A program made the position numbers and the translations under genes. From Burkholderiales bacterium (lineage in GTDB: Bacteria; Pseudomonadota; Gammaproteobacteria; Burkholderiales; Methylophilaceae): DNA of 33,718 nt. Under the pieces are notes generated by a model. That model had not been told where the DNA came from and did no database searches. It was given only the letters and a program-made list of their open reading frames with translations. The stretch covers positions 93,161 through 126,878 of the forward strand of contig JAURED010000001.1 of NCBI GenBank assembly GCA_030827595.1, in the 5' to 3' direction. Every line of letters starts with the position of its first letter. The first letter of the stretch is position 1. Below, piece by piece: positions 17,615-26,960 of the stretch.

Positions 17615-18418
17615 TTACAAGATAATTCGATGCTTGTGAGCATAGGTGACGAATCTTTTTTCTCTTGCAAAGCCAATTAATGTCAGAGAATTTTTGACCG
17701 CGAGATTCACTGCCATTGATGTGGGAGCAGATATAGCAATTAAGATGGAAATTTCTGTCGTCAGCACTTTTTGAACCATTTCGTAGCTCGCCCGACTTGA
17801 ACATACAATAAAATGTCCTAATAAATTGTTCATTAATTTAGTGCCAATTAATTTATCCATGGCATTATGTCTACCAACATCTTCCTTAATTGATAATAAA
17901 TTCGCGTCTTGATCAAATAAGGCCACCGCATGAATTGATCCAGTTTTTGACTGTGCGTCTTGATTGGCATTAAATATCTCAAGACTTTTTTGAATATTTT
18001 TTTTATCTAATTGATTATCTTTTTTCTTTGGGTAGTCTGCCAATAATCTTTGAGAAAAATAATCTAAACTCTCTACTCCACAAATTCCACAACCGGTTTT
18101 CCCAGATAAATTTCTTTTCACTTCCTTTAATTTTTGAAAATTTTCTTGGGCAATCTCAACTTCTATTTGAATACCGTTTTCATTTTTTTTTATTTCAATA
18201 TCATAAATATCTTCAAATTTTGAAATGATTCCCTCTGTAAATGAAAATCCAACAACAAACTCTTCTAAATCAGTGGGTGAAGCCATCATAACAACATGAG
18301 CTATTCCGTTATAACTCACAGCAATGGGCATTTCATTAGAAAGATAATCCTCAGTGTCGGAATTGGGTAAGTTAGAATCTGTAACTAAATGCTTTGAATA
18401 TAAGCTTGGGTCGCTCAA
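17615..18418 (-). CDS. fdhD: Formate dehydrogenase sulfurtransferase FdhD (FdsC)
   Basis: FdhD carries sulfur from a cysteine desulfurase to the molybdenum cofactor before its insertion into formate dehydrogenase; without it the enzyme is inactive. The 267-residue protein has the essential CGICG motif (C110 and C113) within GKTGCGICGVESL, and the conserved EDVGRHNAMDKLIG and SSRASYEMVQK segments. It lies three bases after fdsA and before fdsD, the usual fds order. Confidence 0.95.
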   Translation of the reverse strand: MSDPSLYSKHLVTDSNLPNSDTEDYLSNEMPIAVSYNGIAHVVMMASPTDLEEFVVGFSFTEGIISKFEDIYDIEIKKNENGIQIEVEIAQENFQKLKEVKRNLSGKTGCGICGVESLDYFSQRLLADYPKKKDNQLDKKNIQKSLEIFNANQDAQSKTGSIHAVALFDQDANLLSIKEDVGRHNAMDKLIGTKLMNNLLGHFIVCSSRASYEMVQKVLTTEISILIAISAPTSMAVNLAVKNSLTLIGFAREKRFVTYAHKHRIIL

Positions 18419-18421
18419 TAT

Positions 18422-21262
18422 TTAAACTTTTTCTTTTTTAGTATCAACAAAGGAGATTTGTTGTTCACTAAAAGATCTGTACTTTTCTTGCCAAGATGAA
18501 ACTTGAGTCACTTTGGTTAATTGAACAGCGGTCACTTTAAATTCTGGGCAGTTGGTTGCCCAATCTGAATTATCCGTTGTGATAACATTCGCTCCCGAAA
18601 AAGGATGGTGGAAAGTTGTGTAAACCACTCCAGGCTGAACTCTTTCAGTAATTTGACACCTCAATACTGTTTCACCAGCTCGACTAGTAATACCTACCCA
18701 GTCACCATTATTGATCCCTCTCTCTTCAGCATCATGAGGGTGGATTTCTATGAGGTCTTCAGAGTGCCACTGACTATTTTCCGTTCTTCTGGTTTGTGCT
18801 CCCACATTATATTGTGAAAGTATTCTTCCTGTGGTTAAGATTAAAGGGAAGCGTTTATTTACTTTCTCTGTTGTAGGAATATATTCGGTCACAAAAAATT
18901 TACCTTTACCACGCACAAATTCATCAATATGCATTGTTGGTGTTCCATCTGGATGCTCATCATTACAAGGCCATTGGATACTCCCTAATTCATCTAATTT
19001 TTTGAATGAAACATTTTTAAAAGTTGGAGTTAATTTAGCAATTTCATCTAAAATTTCTGAGGCATGGTTATAGTTCATTTTATAACCTAATGCATTAGAT
19101 AGCATTTGTGTTACTTCCCAGTCTTCATAACCATTTTTTGGTGTCATCACCCTGCGAACAGGAGAAATGCGTCTTTCTGCATTCGTAAATGTTCCACTTT
19201 TTTCTAAAAAGGATGAACCTGGAAGAAATACATGAGCATACATTGCGGTTTCATTTAAGAAGAGATCTTGGACAATCACACACTCCATTGACTCCAAGGC
19301 ATGAGTCACATGTTGGGTATTTGGATCTGATTGAGCAATATCTTCACCTTGGCAATATAGGGCTTTAAAAGAACCATCAATTGCTGAATCTAGCATATTA
19401 GGAATCCTTAAGCCTGGTTCTGACTGCAACTGAACGCCCCAACTCTCCTCAAGCATTTTTCTTGTTTCATCATCTGAAACATGTCTATAGCCAGGGAACT
19501 CATGAGGAAATGAGCCCATATCACAAGAACCTTGAACATTATTTTGTCCACGAAGAGGATTGACTCCAACCCCTTCGCGACCAATATTAGCTGTTGCCAT
19601 CGCCAAATTTGCTATACCCATAACCATGGTAGAACCTTGGCTATGCTCGGTCACACCTAAACCATAATAAATGGATCCATTATTTTCTTTAGCAAATAAA
19701 CGAGCAGCCTGTCTGACTGTTTCAGCAGGGACTCCCGTTTCTAATTGCAAAGCTTCTGGTGAATTTTTTTCCAAACCCACAAAATCAGCCCACTTTTTAA
19801 AAGAATCTATTTCACATCGCTCATTTACAAATTTTTCATCCACCAATCCCTCAGTAACAATCACGTGAGCAATCGCATTAATAATAGCGACATTGGTACC
19901 CGGTTTTAATTTTAAGTGATAGTCAGCCTTCACGTGAGGTGTCTTATTTACTAAATCGATTTCCCTTGGATCTACCACAATTAACTTAGCTCCCTGTCTT
20001 AATCGGCGTTTCATTTGCGACCCAAAAACAGGGTGGCCATCTGTAGGATTTGCACCAATCACCATAATGACATCTGATTTCATTACAGAGTCAAAATTCT
20101 GTGTACCAGCAGATTCACCAAGTGTTTGTTTTAGACCGTAACCTGTGGGCGAGTGGCATACACGAGCGCAAGTATCAATATTATTGTTACCAAAACCTGC
20201 ACGGACAAGTTTTTGAACTAAATAAGTTTCTTCGTTGGTGCAACGCGATGAGTTAATTGCTCCCACAGCCTCAGTTCCATATTTTTTTTGGATACGTGAG
20301 ATTTCTTTAGCCGCATAATTTATTGCTTCATCCCAAGAAACCTCTTCCCATGGGTCATGGATACTTTTACGTATCATTGGAGTAGTAATGCGATCCTTGT
20401 GTGTAGCGTAACCCCAGGCAAATCTACCCTTAACACAAGAGTGTCCATGGTTAGCCCCGCCATTCTTATTTGGCGTCATACGCACTAATTCCTCACCCTT
20501 CATCTCTGCATTAAAAGAACATCCCACCCCGCAATATGCGCATGTTGTGGTAACTGATCTTTCAGGAACGCCTGATTTAATAACCGAATTTTCCATCAAT
20601 GTTGCAGTAGGGCATGCCTGAACACAGGCGCCACATGACACACATTCAGAATCAAAAAAGCTTTTATTTCCTGCTGATACTTTGGAATCAAAACCACGAC
20701 TATCAATTGTTAATGCAAACGTTCCTTGAGTTTCCTCACAGGCACGGACACATCTTGAACAGACAATACATTTTGAAGGATCAAAAGTGAAATATGGATT
20801 AGACTCGTCTTTTTCTGCATTTAAGTGATTTAAACCTTCATACCCATATCTAACTTCTCTGAGCCCGACTGCTCCTGCCATATCCTGTAGTTCGCAATCA
20901 CCGTTGGTTGCACAAGTGAGACAATCCAAAGGGTGATCTGATATGTATAACTCCATCACGCCTTTTCGAATATCTGCTAATTTTGGAGTCTGGGTTGAAA
21001 CAACCATACCCTCTTCAACAGGGGTCGTACATGAAGCTGGGTACCCTCTTTTTCCTTGGATTTCCACTAAACACAATCGGCATGAACCAAATGGTTCAAG
21101 TGAGTCAGTGGCACATAATTTAGGGATCGATGATCCAAGCTCAGAGGCTGCACGCATCACTGAGGTTCCTTCAGCAACAGTAACTTTTTGACCATCAATG
21201 GTTAAAGTTACTTGCTCTAAAGTATCCTTTTTTGGTGTTCCAAAATCTCTCGTATCATCCAT
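18422..21262 (-). CDS. fdsA: NAD-dependent formate dehydrogenase, molybdenum catalytic subunit FdsA
   Basis: FdsA oxidises formate to CO2 in the cytoplasm. The 946-residue protein has an N-terminal [2Fe-2S] ferredoxin domain (C50, C61, C64, C78), a His-Cys cluster (H110, C114, C117, C123), two [4Fe-4S] clusters (C165-C175 and C207-C217), a further cluster (C241, C244, C248, C276), and the bis-MGD molybdopterin domain. The active-site residue is a cysteine (C369) followed by H370, in CARVCHSPTG, so the enzyme does not use selenocysteine. All expected ligands are present. With FdsB, FdsG and FdsD it forms a soluble NADH-producing complex, the last step of methanol oxidation. Confidence 0.96.
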   Translation of the reverse strand: MDDTRDFGTPKKDTLEQVTLTIDGQKVTVAEGTSVMRAASELGSSIPKLCATDSLEPFGSCRLCLVEIQGKRGYPASCTTPVEEGMVVSTQTPKLADIRKGVMELYISDHPLDCLTCATNGDCELQDMAGAVGLREVRYGYEGLNHLNAEKDESNPYFTFDPSKCIVCSRCVRACEETQGTFALTIDSRGFDSKVSAGNKSFFDSECVSCGACVQACPTATLMENSVIKSGVPERSVTTTCAYCGVGCSFNAEMKGEELVRMTPNKNGGANHGHSCVKGRFAWGYATHKDRITTPMIRKSIHDPWEEVSWDEAINYAAKEISRIQKKYGTEAVGAINSSRCTNEETYLVQKLVRAGFGNNNIDTCARVCHSPTGYGLKQTLGESAGTQNFDSVMKSDVIMVIGANPTDGHPVFGSQMKRRLRQGAKLIVVDPREIDLVNKTPHVKADYHLKLKPGTNVAIINAIAHVIVTEGLVDEKFVNERCEIDSFKKWADFVGLEKNSPEALQLETGVPAETVRQAARLFAKENNGSIYYGLGVTEHSQGSTMVMGIANLAMATANIGREGVGVNPLRGQNNVQGSCDMGSFPHEFPGYRHVSDDETRKMLEESWGVQLQSEPGLRIPNMLDSAIDGSFKALYCQGEDIAQSDPNTQHVTHALESMECVIVQDLFLNETAMYAHVFLPGSSFLEKSGTFTNAERRISPVRRVMTPKNGYEDWEVTQMLSNALGYKMNYNHASEILDEIAKLTPTFKNVSFKKLDELGSIQWPCNDEHPDGTPTMHIDEFVRGKGKFFVTEYIPTTEKVNKRFPLILTTGRILSQYNVGAQTRRTENSQWHSEDLIEIHPHDAEERGINNGDWVGITSRAGETVLRCQITERVQPGVVYTTFHHPFSGANVITTDNSDWATNCPEFKVTAVQLTKVTQVSSWQEKYRSFSEQQISFVDTKKEKV

Positions 21263-21295
21263 ATTTGTCTTAACTACCTTGGTAATTCCTCTATT

Positions 21296-22849
21296 CTAAG
21301 TGTCTGAAGCATTTGTATCAACCCCAAAATCTTTAGGGAAATATTTTAATGCGCTCATTACTGGAAAAGGCGTCATCCCGCCCATTGCACATAATGATCC
21401 ATTCACCATGGTGTCGCATAAATTTTCTAATAATTGAACATTTTTTGCTTGCTCATCATTTGCAGTAATTTTATCAATTACCTCCATACCTCGAGTTGAA
21501 CCAATACGGCATGGGGTACATTTTCCGCAAGACTCAATTGCACAGAACTCAAATGAATACCTGGCCATCTCTGCCATATTCACGGTCTCATCAAAGGCAA
21601 CGATACCGCCGTGACCGACAACCGCATTAAGTTTTGAATATGCTTCATAATCTAATTCAATATCAAAATGCTCTTCAGCGATGAATGCTCCTAGCGGGCC
21701 CCCCACTTGGACAGCTTTAATTTTTTTCCCTGATGCTGAACCTCCACCGAAATCATATAAAAGTTCACGCAATGTGATTCCAAAAGCTTTTTCAATGAGT
21801 CCCGTATTTTTTAGATTCCCCGCTAATTGAATGGGTAATGTTCCTTTAGATCGTCCTACCCCAAAATCAGCGTAGTACTTTGCGCCTTTGGACATAATGA
21901 TTGGAATTGTTGCAAGCGAAATGACGTTATTCACCACCGTTGGTTTGCCAAAAAGTCCTTTAATCGCAGGCAATGGGGGTTTATAGCGAACCAACCCTCT
22001 TTTTCCTTCAAGGCTTTCAAGCAATGATGTTTCCTCTCCACAAATATAAGCTCCGGCCGCTCTTCGCACTTCTAAAGTAAAGTTTTTACCCGAATTTAAA
22101 ATATTTTTACCAAGGTAGTTATTTTCTTCAGCAATTTTGATAGCTTTATTTAAGGTTACAAGTGCATGAGGATATTCCGACCTAAGATAAATATAACCAT
22201 GATCGGCATTGACGGCTAGCCCAGCAATAACCATGCCTTCAATGAGCATAAAGGGGTCATTTTCCATAGCCATTCGGTCTGAGTATGTTCCTGAGTCACC
22301 TTCATCAGCATTACATACAATATATTTTTGATCTGAATCCACATCGAGGACAGTTTGCCATTTGATGCCTGTTGGGAATGCAGCACCGCCACGGCCCCTT
22401 AATCCTGATTCTTTAACTTCATCTACAATTTGCTGATTAGTCATTTTTAATGACTTTAGAAGTCCATTGAAACCATCGTGAGCGATATAATCCCCAATCG
22501 AAAGTGGATCAGTGATCCCTGTTCGGGCAAAAGTTAATCTTTCTTGTTTTTTTAACCATGCCAATTCTTCAGTTTGGCCTAAGTATTTTGCATGCTGCCC
22601 ACCCAAATAAAACTCACAATCAAATAATGAATCAACATCATTAATTTCAATCGGGCCATAAGCTAATCTTCCATCATCTGTCTCAACTTCAACTAGGGGT
22701 TCAAGCCAAAACATGCCTCGAGATCCATTACGAATAATTGTGATATCAATATTTCTTTTTTTTGCTGTAGCCGCAATTAAATCAGCAACGTCATCCGCTC
22801 CAAGTGACAAAGATGTTGAGTCTATTGGCACAAAAATTTTAACAGCCAT
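21296..22849 (-). CDS. fdsB: Formate dehydrogenase beta subunit FdsB (NADH/FMN, NuoF-like)
   Basis: FdsB passes electrons from FdsA to NAD+. The 517-residue protein has an N-terminal thioredoxin-like part, the glycine-rich loop GLRGRGGAAFPTG (about residues 149-161) that binds FMN and NADH, a GAYICGEETSLLESLEG segment, and the C-terminal [4Fe-4S] site (C441, C444, C447 and C487). It overlaps fdsG by one base (TAATG type) and is separated from fdsA by 33 bases. Confidence 0.96.
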   Translation of the reverse strand: MAVKIFVPIDSTSLSLGADDVADLIAATAKKRNIDITIIRNGSRGMFWLEPLVEVETDDGRLAYGPIEINDVDSLFDCEFYLGGQHAKYLGQTEELAWLKKQERLTFARTGITDPLSIGDYIAHDGFNGLLKSLKMTNQQIVDEVKESGLRGRGGAAFPTGIKWQTVLDVDSDQKYIVCNADEGDSGTYSDRMAMENDPFMLIEGMVIAGLAVNADHGYIYLRSEYPHALVTLNKAIKIAEENNYLGKNILNSGKNFTLEVRRAAGAYICGEETSLLESLEGKRGLVRYKPPLPAIKGLFGKPTVVNNVISLATIPIIMSKGAKYYADFGVGRSKGTLPIQLAGNLKNTGLIEKAFGITLRELLYDFGGGSASGKKIKAVQVGGPLGAFIAEEHFDIELDYEAYSKLNAVVGHGGIVAFDETVNMAEMARYSFEFCAIESCGKCTPCRIGSTRGMEVIDKITANDEQAKNVQLLENLCDTMVNGSLCAMGGMTPFPVMSALKYFPKDFGVDTNASDT

Positions 22850-23301
22850 TATTTATAATCCTTGATTAATTGATCAACTTTTTCTTCGGTTACCCGACCA
22901 TACACCTCATCATTAATCATAATCGAGGGAGAGCAGGCACAATTTCCTAAACAGTACACGGGCTCTAATGAAAATTTTTGATCATCCGTCATTTCATGAT
23001 AATCAATGCCCAGCTTATTTTTTATATATTGTTCTAAGTGTCTGACATTCATCGCCTGACAAGATTCAGCTCGACAAACTTGTATTATATTTTTTCCCGT
23101 TTTTTTGGTTCTAAAATGATGATAAAAAGATACAAATCCATGAATCTCTGCAACGGATAGATTCATGGATTGTGAAATTAAAGGATAGCTTTCTTCAGGA
23201 ATATACCCAAAATCATCCTGGATAGAATGCATCAATGGAAGTAATCCCCCTGGGGTATCTTTAAACTTATCGATATGTGCTTGTATATTTATTTCATTCA
23301 T
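22849..23301 (-). CDS. fdsG: Formate dehydrogenase gamma subunit FdsG (NuoE-like)
   Basis: The 150-residue thioredoxin-fold protein carries one [2Fe-2S] cluster, with ligands C76, C81, C117 and C121 (CRAESC and CLGNC). It is homologous to the NuoE subunit of complex I and pairs with FdsB. It is the first gene of the fds operon; its promoter faces that of moaA. Confidence 0.95.
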   Translation of the reverse strand: MNEINIQAHIDKFKDTPGGLLPLMHSIQDDFGYIPEESYPLISQSMNLSVAEIHGFVSFYHHFRTKKTGKNIIQVCRAESCQAMNVRHLEQYIKNKLGIDYHEMTDDQKFSLEPVYCLGNCACSPSIMINDEVYGRVTEEKVDQLIKDYK

Positions 23302-23307
23302 AATTTA

Positions 23308-23335
23308 TTGACCTAACTTATATGAGTATTATACT
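23308..23335 (+). promoter_or_regulatory. Promoter for moaA-mobA-moeA
   Basis: TTGACC, a 16-base spacer and TATACT, each one base from consensus, lie about 55 bases before moaA. The -10 overlaps the -10 of the opposite fdsG promoter. Confidence 0.6.
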
Positions 23336-23355
23336 TGTTAATTAATTCCTTTTAA
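23328..23355 (-). promoter_or_regulatory. Promoter for the fds operon
   Basis: On the minus strand, TTAAAA, a 16-base spacer and a perfect TATAAT lie about 27 bases before the fdsG ATG. The -10 boxes of this and the moaA promoter share bases, so the two polymerases cannot both occupy the site. Confidence 0.5.
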
Positions 23356-23387
23356 TAAGAGAAATCATTATTCTTAATCCTGTTTGA

Positions 23388-24359
23388 ATGTTAGTTGATC
23401 AATATCAAAGAAAAATATCTTATTTAAGATTATCAGTTACCGATCGTTGTGATTTTCGTTGTCAATACTGCATGAGTGAAGATATTGAATTTATGCCAAA
23501 ACAACAAATGCTCACCATTGAGGAAATGACACGATTAAGTCAAATTTTTATTAATTTGGGTATTACTAAAATTCGATTAACGGGTGGAGAGCCCTTAGTG
23601 AGAAGAGGTATAGATGATTTAATTGTCTCGCTCGGAAAAAATAAAAAACTCAAAGAACTTACACTGACAACCAATGGATCTCAATTAGATAAAAAATATT
23701 CCATATTGAAAAAATCTGGCATCAAAAGAATAAATGTTAGTCTCGATAGTCTGAATGCAAAAAACTTCAAAGCTATCACCCGGGGGGGCGATCTTAACCA
23801 AGTGTTGTCAAATTTAGAGTTAATAAAAAATAATATACAAGTAAAGTTAAATGTCGTTTTAATGAAAAATATTAATGATCATGAAATCAATGATTTATTA
23901 AACTATGCTATTGAACGCCATTTCAATATTACTTTTATTGAACAGATGCCACTCGGTGAAATTGGTTTTGATCGATACAGTAGTTTTATCGACAGCGATC
24001 AAACAAAAGAATTAATTGAATCAAATTTTTCTTTAATAAAAATTCCTTTATCAACGGGTGGTCCTGCCAATTACTGGAAAATTAAGAATACCAACACTAC
24101 AGTTGGATTAATATCCCCTCATACTCATAACTTTTGTGAAGCCTGTAATCGAATTCGAGTCAGTGCCGATGGTCACTTACATCTTTGTCTTGGTCAAGAA
24201 AACAAGATCAATTTAATAGATCCTTTGCGAGCAGCACAATCAGATCACGAGGTAGAAAAGCTTATTTTAGAGGCGCTACTCACGAAACCAAAATCTCATG
24301 ACTTTGACTTACAATCAAAAACCCAAATTATTCGTTTTATGTCTCACACAGGGGGTTAA
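23388..24359 (+). CDS. moaA: GTP 3',8-cyclase MoaA
   Basis: MoaA is the radical SAM enzyme that starts molybdopterin synthesis from GTP. The 323-residue protein has the radical SAM cluster motif CDFRCQYC, the LRLTGGEPLVR-like segment, a C-terminal second cluster site (CEACNRIRVSADG with a later cysteine in HLCLG), and the double glycine that ends MoaA proteins. Its stop is directly followed by the mobA start. It is divergent from fdsG. Confidence 0.96.
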   Translation: MLVDQYQRKISYLRLSVTDRCDFRCQYCMSEDIEFMPKQQMLTIEEMTRLSQIFINLGITKIRLTGGEPLVRRGIDDLIVSLGKNKKLKELTLTTNGSQLDKKYSILKKSGIKRINVSLDSLNAKNFKAITRGGDLNQVLSNLELIKNNIQVKLNVVLMKNINDHEINDLLNYAIERHFNITFIEQMPLGEIGFDRYSSFIDSDQTKELIESNFSLIKIPLSTGGPANYWKIKNTNTTVGLISPHTHNFCEACNRIRVSADGHLHLCLGQENKINLIDPLRAAQSDHEVEKLILEALLTKPKSHDFDLQSKTQIIRFMSHTGG

Positions 24360-24935
24360 GTGAGGATTGCTGGATTAATCATTGCAGGCGGAAAGTCAAC
24401 GCGCATGGGTCAAAATAAAGCATTAACTTACTTTAAACAAAAGCCATTAATAGAACATGTATATGATCGCCTTAAGGATCAGGTTGAAAAAGTTTTCATA
24501 AACATTAACCAAGCTTGTAACACGCTTAAATATAAAGAAAATATTATCCCCGATCAAAAACAAGATTATCAGGGGCCGTTAGCTGGGCTCGATGCTGGAT
24601 TACAAATGATTCAAACTGAATGGCTACAAATCACGCCATGCGACAGCCCCTTTTTACCCTTAGATCTCACACAAATATTAATGAACACATCAAAACAATC
24701 CACGCATAAAATAATCATTCCGCAAACTCAAAATAATATTCATCCAACCTTGGGGCTATTTCATTCATCCATTGCGGACGATTTAAAATTATTTCTCAAA
24801 AATGATGATCGTGGATTCATTAACTTTATCGATTCAGTTGGTTTTGAAGCAGTTTCTTTTGAGGATGAGGATGCATTTGTTAATATCAACACGCCTGATG
24901 AATTAAAAAAATATGAAAAAAATGAAAATAAATGA
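24360..24935 (+). CDS. mobA: Molybdenum cofactor guanylyltransferase MobA
   Basis: MobA joins GMP to molybdopterin to form the MGD cofactor, which FdsA needs as bis-MGD. The 191-residue protein begins with LIIAGGKSTRMGQNKAL, the nucleotide-binding signature, and has a TPCDSPFLP metal-binding segment. The start is GTG, immediately after the moaA stop, suggesting coupled translation. It overlaps moeA by 23 bases. Confidence 0.94.
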   Translation: MRIAGLIIAGGKSTRMGQNKALTYFKQKPLIEHVYDRLKDQVEKVFININQACNTLKYKENIIPDQKQDYQGPLAGLDAGLQMIQTEWLQITPCDSPFLPLDLTQILMNTSKQSTHKIIIPQTQNNIHPTLGLFHSSIADDLKLFLKNDDRGFINFIDSVGFEAVSFEDEDAFVNINTPDELKKYEKNENK

Positions 24936-26187
24936 ATTTTTAAAAGATAAGGGCTGCTTGTCTGAATATGACCCAAATACTATGTCCTATGAAAAAGCGC
25001 TAATGCTGCTTGAACAATTTCTTACGGTTACCAAAAAAACTACGTATCTTTCAATCGACGAGGCTCAAGGATGTTTTTTAGCAGAGGATATCAAGTCTCC
25101 GGTAAATGTTCCAAATTATAATAATTCAGCGATGGATGGCTTTGTTTTTCGTCACAAATTTATTAAGCCAAAAAATAACAAATTTAAAATTGATGGAAAA
25201 ATTTTAGCGGGTCATCCAATAAAAAATAAAATTTCATCGATGTCATGTTTGCAAATCATGACCGGGGGAATGATTCCAAGGACATTTGATACCGTCATTC
25301 CCCAAGAACTGGTTAACATTAATCATGAAACTGTTGAATTTGACTTCAAACCAAAAGTTGCTGCAAATATTCGTAAAATTGGTGAGGACATCAAAAAAAA
25401 TCAAGTGGCTATCAAACAGGGAGTTTGTCTAAATGCTTGTAATATTGGTCTCCTTGCATCACTTGGTATTACAAAAGTAAAAGTTTTTCAATCTATTCGT
25501 ATAGGATTTTTTAGCACCGGAGATGAGGTTGTTCAGCTTGGATCGAAAATTCAAGCAGGTCAAGTGTATGATAGCAATCGTTTTTTAATTAAAGCTTTTA
25601 TTAAAAAAATGAATGCATGTTTAGTTGACTATGGAAATTTATCTGACAATAAAACTTTACTTGAAAACCAACTCAAGAAAGCGTCGACTGAATGCGATTT
25701 GATTATTACAACCGGAGGTGTGTCTGTTGGTGAGGCTGACTATATGAAAGAAATATTAACAAAAATTGGGCAAGTTCTTTTCTGGAAAATGGCGATTAAA
25801 CCAGGACGGCCCATGGCTTTCGGTAAGGTAAAGAAAGCATTTTATTTTGGCTTACCCGGAAACCCTGTCTCTGCAGCCGTTACTTTTTTACAATTTGTAA
25901 AGCCCAGTATTCGCTTTATGATGGGCAGCGCAAAATTTGAAAAAATACCCTATGTTCAATTAAAAATTAATACAGAAGTCCAAAGAAAAAAAGGTCGTAA
26001 AGAATTTGTAAGGGGGATCATACAGGGTCAAGGAAAATCTTCTTCAGTGATGCCCCTTTTACAACAAGGTTCAGGAATGTTGAAGTCAATGTCTGACGCA
26101 AATTGCTTTATTGTTTTTGATGCTGACCAAGACTTAATTAGGAAAAATTCCTATGTCAATATACTTCCATTTGATGGGATAATTTAA
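24913..26187 (+). CDS. moeA: Molybdopterin molybdenumtransferase MoeA
   Basis: MoeA inserts molybdate into adenylated molybdopterin. The 424-residue protein has NSAMDGF near residue 70, a TGGVSVGEADY segment in the central domain, and GLPGNPVSA in the C-terminal half, all typical. A second ATG at 24922 is also possible. It ends the moaA-mobA-moeA unit. Other steps (moaC, moaD/E, mogA) are not in this window. Confidence 0.95.
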   Translation: MKKMKINEFLKDKGCLSEYDPNTMSYEKALMLLEQFLTVTKKTTYLSIDEAQGCFLAEDIKSPVNVPNYNNSAMDGFVFRHKFIKPKNNKFKIDGKILAGHPIKNKISSMSCLQIMTGGMIPRTFDTVIPQELVNINHETVEFDFKPKVAANIRKIGEDIKKNQVAIKQGVCLNACNIGLLASLGITKVKVFQSIRIGFFSTGDEVVQLGSKIQAGQVYDSNRFLIKAFIKKMNACLVDYGNLSDNKTLLENQLKKASTECDLIITTGGVSVGEADYMKEILTKIGQVLFWKMAIKPGRPMAFGKVKKAFYFGLPGNPVSAAVTFLQFVKPSIRFMMGSAKFEKIPYVQLKINTEVQRKKGRKEFVRGIIQGQGKSSSVMPLLQQGSGMLKSMSDANCFIVFDADQDLIRKNSYVNILPFDGII

Positions 26188-26189
26188 TC

Positions 26190-26216
26190 CTTAACTAAAA
26201 TTAGTCTAAGTTTTTT
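26190..26216 (+). terminator. Possible terminator after moeA
   Basis: An AT-rich stem (CTTA/TAAG and ACTAA/TTAGT with a one-base bulge) is followed by six T. It is weak, but it fits between the moeA stop and the tonB start. Confidence 0.4.
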
Positions 26217-26220
26217 ATTT

Positions 26221-26913
26221 ATGAGTCCAACTCTACAAAAATTTGAAGTTAAATTTTTTGAGACAATTGTTTTGTCTTTACTTCTGCATGCCTCCTTATT
26301 GATCATAATTCCTCGAATGAATCTGAATGATGTCGTGATTCCTGAATTATTAAATGTTGAAATTGAATTAAGTAAGCCGCAGCCACCGCCAAAAATAGAA
26401 GAAATACCCAAACCGATCGAGCCACCGAAGAAACAAGAAAAACCTGTTGAAAAAAAACAAGAAGTAAAGCCGGAGATTAAGCCGATACAAGAAACCGTTA
26501 AAGATGTTATCGAGCCGATTATTGAAGAGGTCACAGAGCCACTTAATGAACAACCCATTGAGGAGGCGATAAAACCTGTACCAGAAGTAGCGCCCTCACA
26601 ACCTTCCCCCGAAGTTGTGAAACAAGTCACTGATAGTTACACAAATCAATTAACGAGAGCGATTGCGAAGCAAAAAAAATATCCCAAAATTGCCCAAATG
26701 CGACAATGGCAAGGAGAGGTTCTTTTAAATGTTGAGATTGATCCCCAAGGAAATTTAGTAAAAACTGAAATTTTGGAAGGATCGAGGTATAAAATCTTAA
26801 ATAATGAAGCGGTCGATATGGTCAAACGTGCTGCTCCATTTCCAAACCCTCCCGAAGAATTACAAAAAAGAAATTTCACGGTTTTAGTACCAATATCTTT
26901 TAAACTTGAGTAA
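26221..26913 (+). CDS. tonB: Energy transducer TonB
   Basis: TonB links proton motive force at the inner membrane to outer membrane receptors. The 230-residue protein has one N-terminal membrane helix (about residues 17-32), a proline-rich Glu/Lys spacer with EP and KP repeats (about 48-135), and the C-terminal TonB domain (about 145-230) with KYPKIAQMRQWQGEV and PFPNPPEEL. No exbB or exbD is adjacent and no receptor gene is nearby, so the transported substrate cannot be read from context. Confidence 0.92.
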   Translation: MSPTLQKFEVKFFETIVLSLLLHASLLIIIPRMNLNDVVIPELLNVEIELSKPQPPPKIEEIPKPIEPPKKQEKPVEKKQEVKPEIKPIQETVKDVIEPIIEEVTEPLNEQPIEEAIKPVPEVAPSQPSPEVVKQVTDSYTNQLTRAIAKQKKYPKIAQMRQWQGEVLLNVEIDPQGNLVKTEILEGSRYKILNNEAVDMVKRAAPFPNPPEELQKRNFTVLVPISFKLE

Positions 26914-26920
26914 GATTTAT

Positions 26921-26948
26921 TTGTCGCATATATTAATTAAACTTTAAT
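26921..26948 (+). promoter_or_regulatory. Possible promoter upstream of bcp
   Basis: TTGTCG, a 16-base spacer and TTTAAT. The predicted start would leave only a few leader bases before the bcp ATG, so either the mRNA is nearly leaderless or this is a chance match. Confidence 0.3.
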
Positions 26949-26960
26949 AAAATATTAACA

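Noticed and set aside
17604-17804. N-terminal extension of fdsD
   Set aside because: The added residues overlap fdhD in another frame and do not resemble FdsD; the internal methionine fits the family start.
26184-26630. Long minus-strand open frame opposite tonB, rich in Gly, Ser and Thr
   Set aside because: It is the antisense of the proline- and glutamate-rich TonB spacer; low-complexity composition keeps the opposite frame open. No ribosome site or family resemblance.
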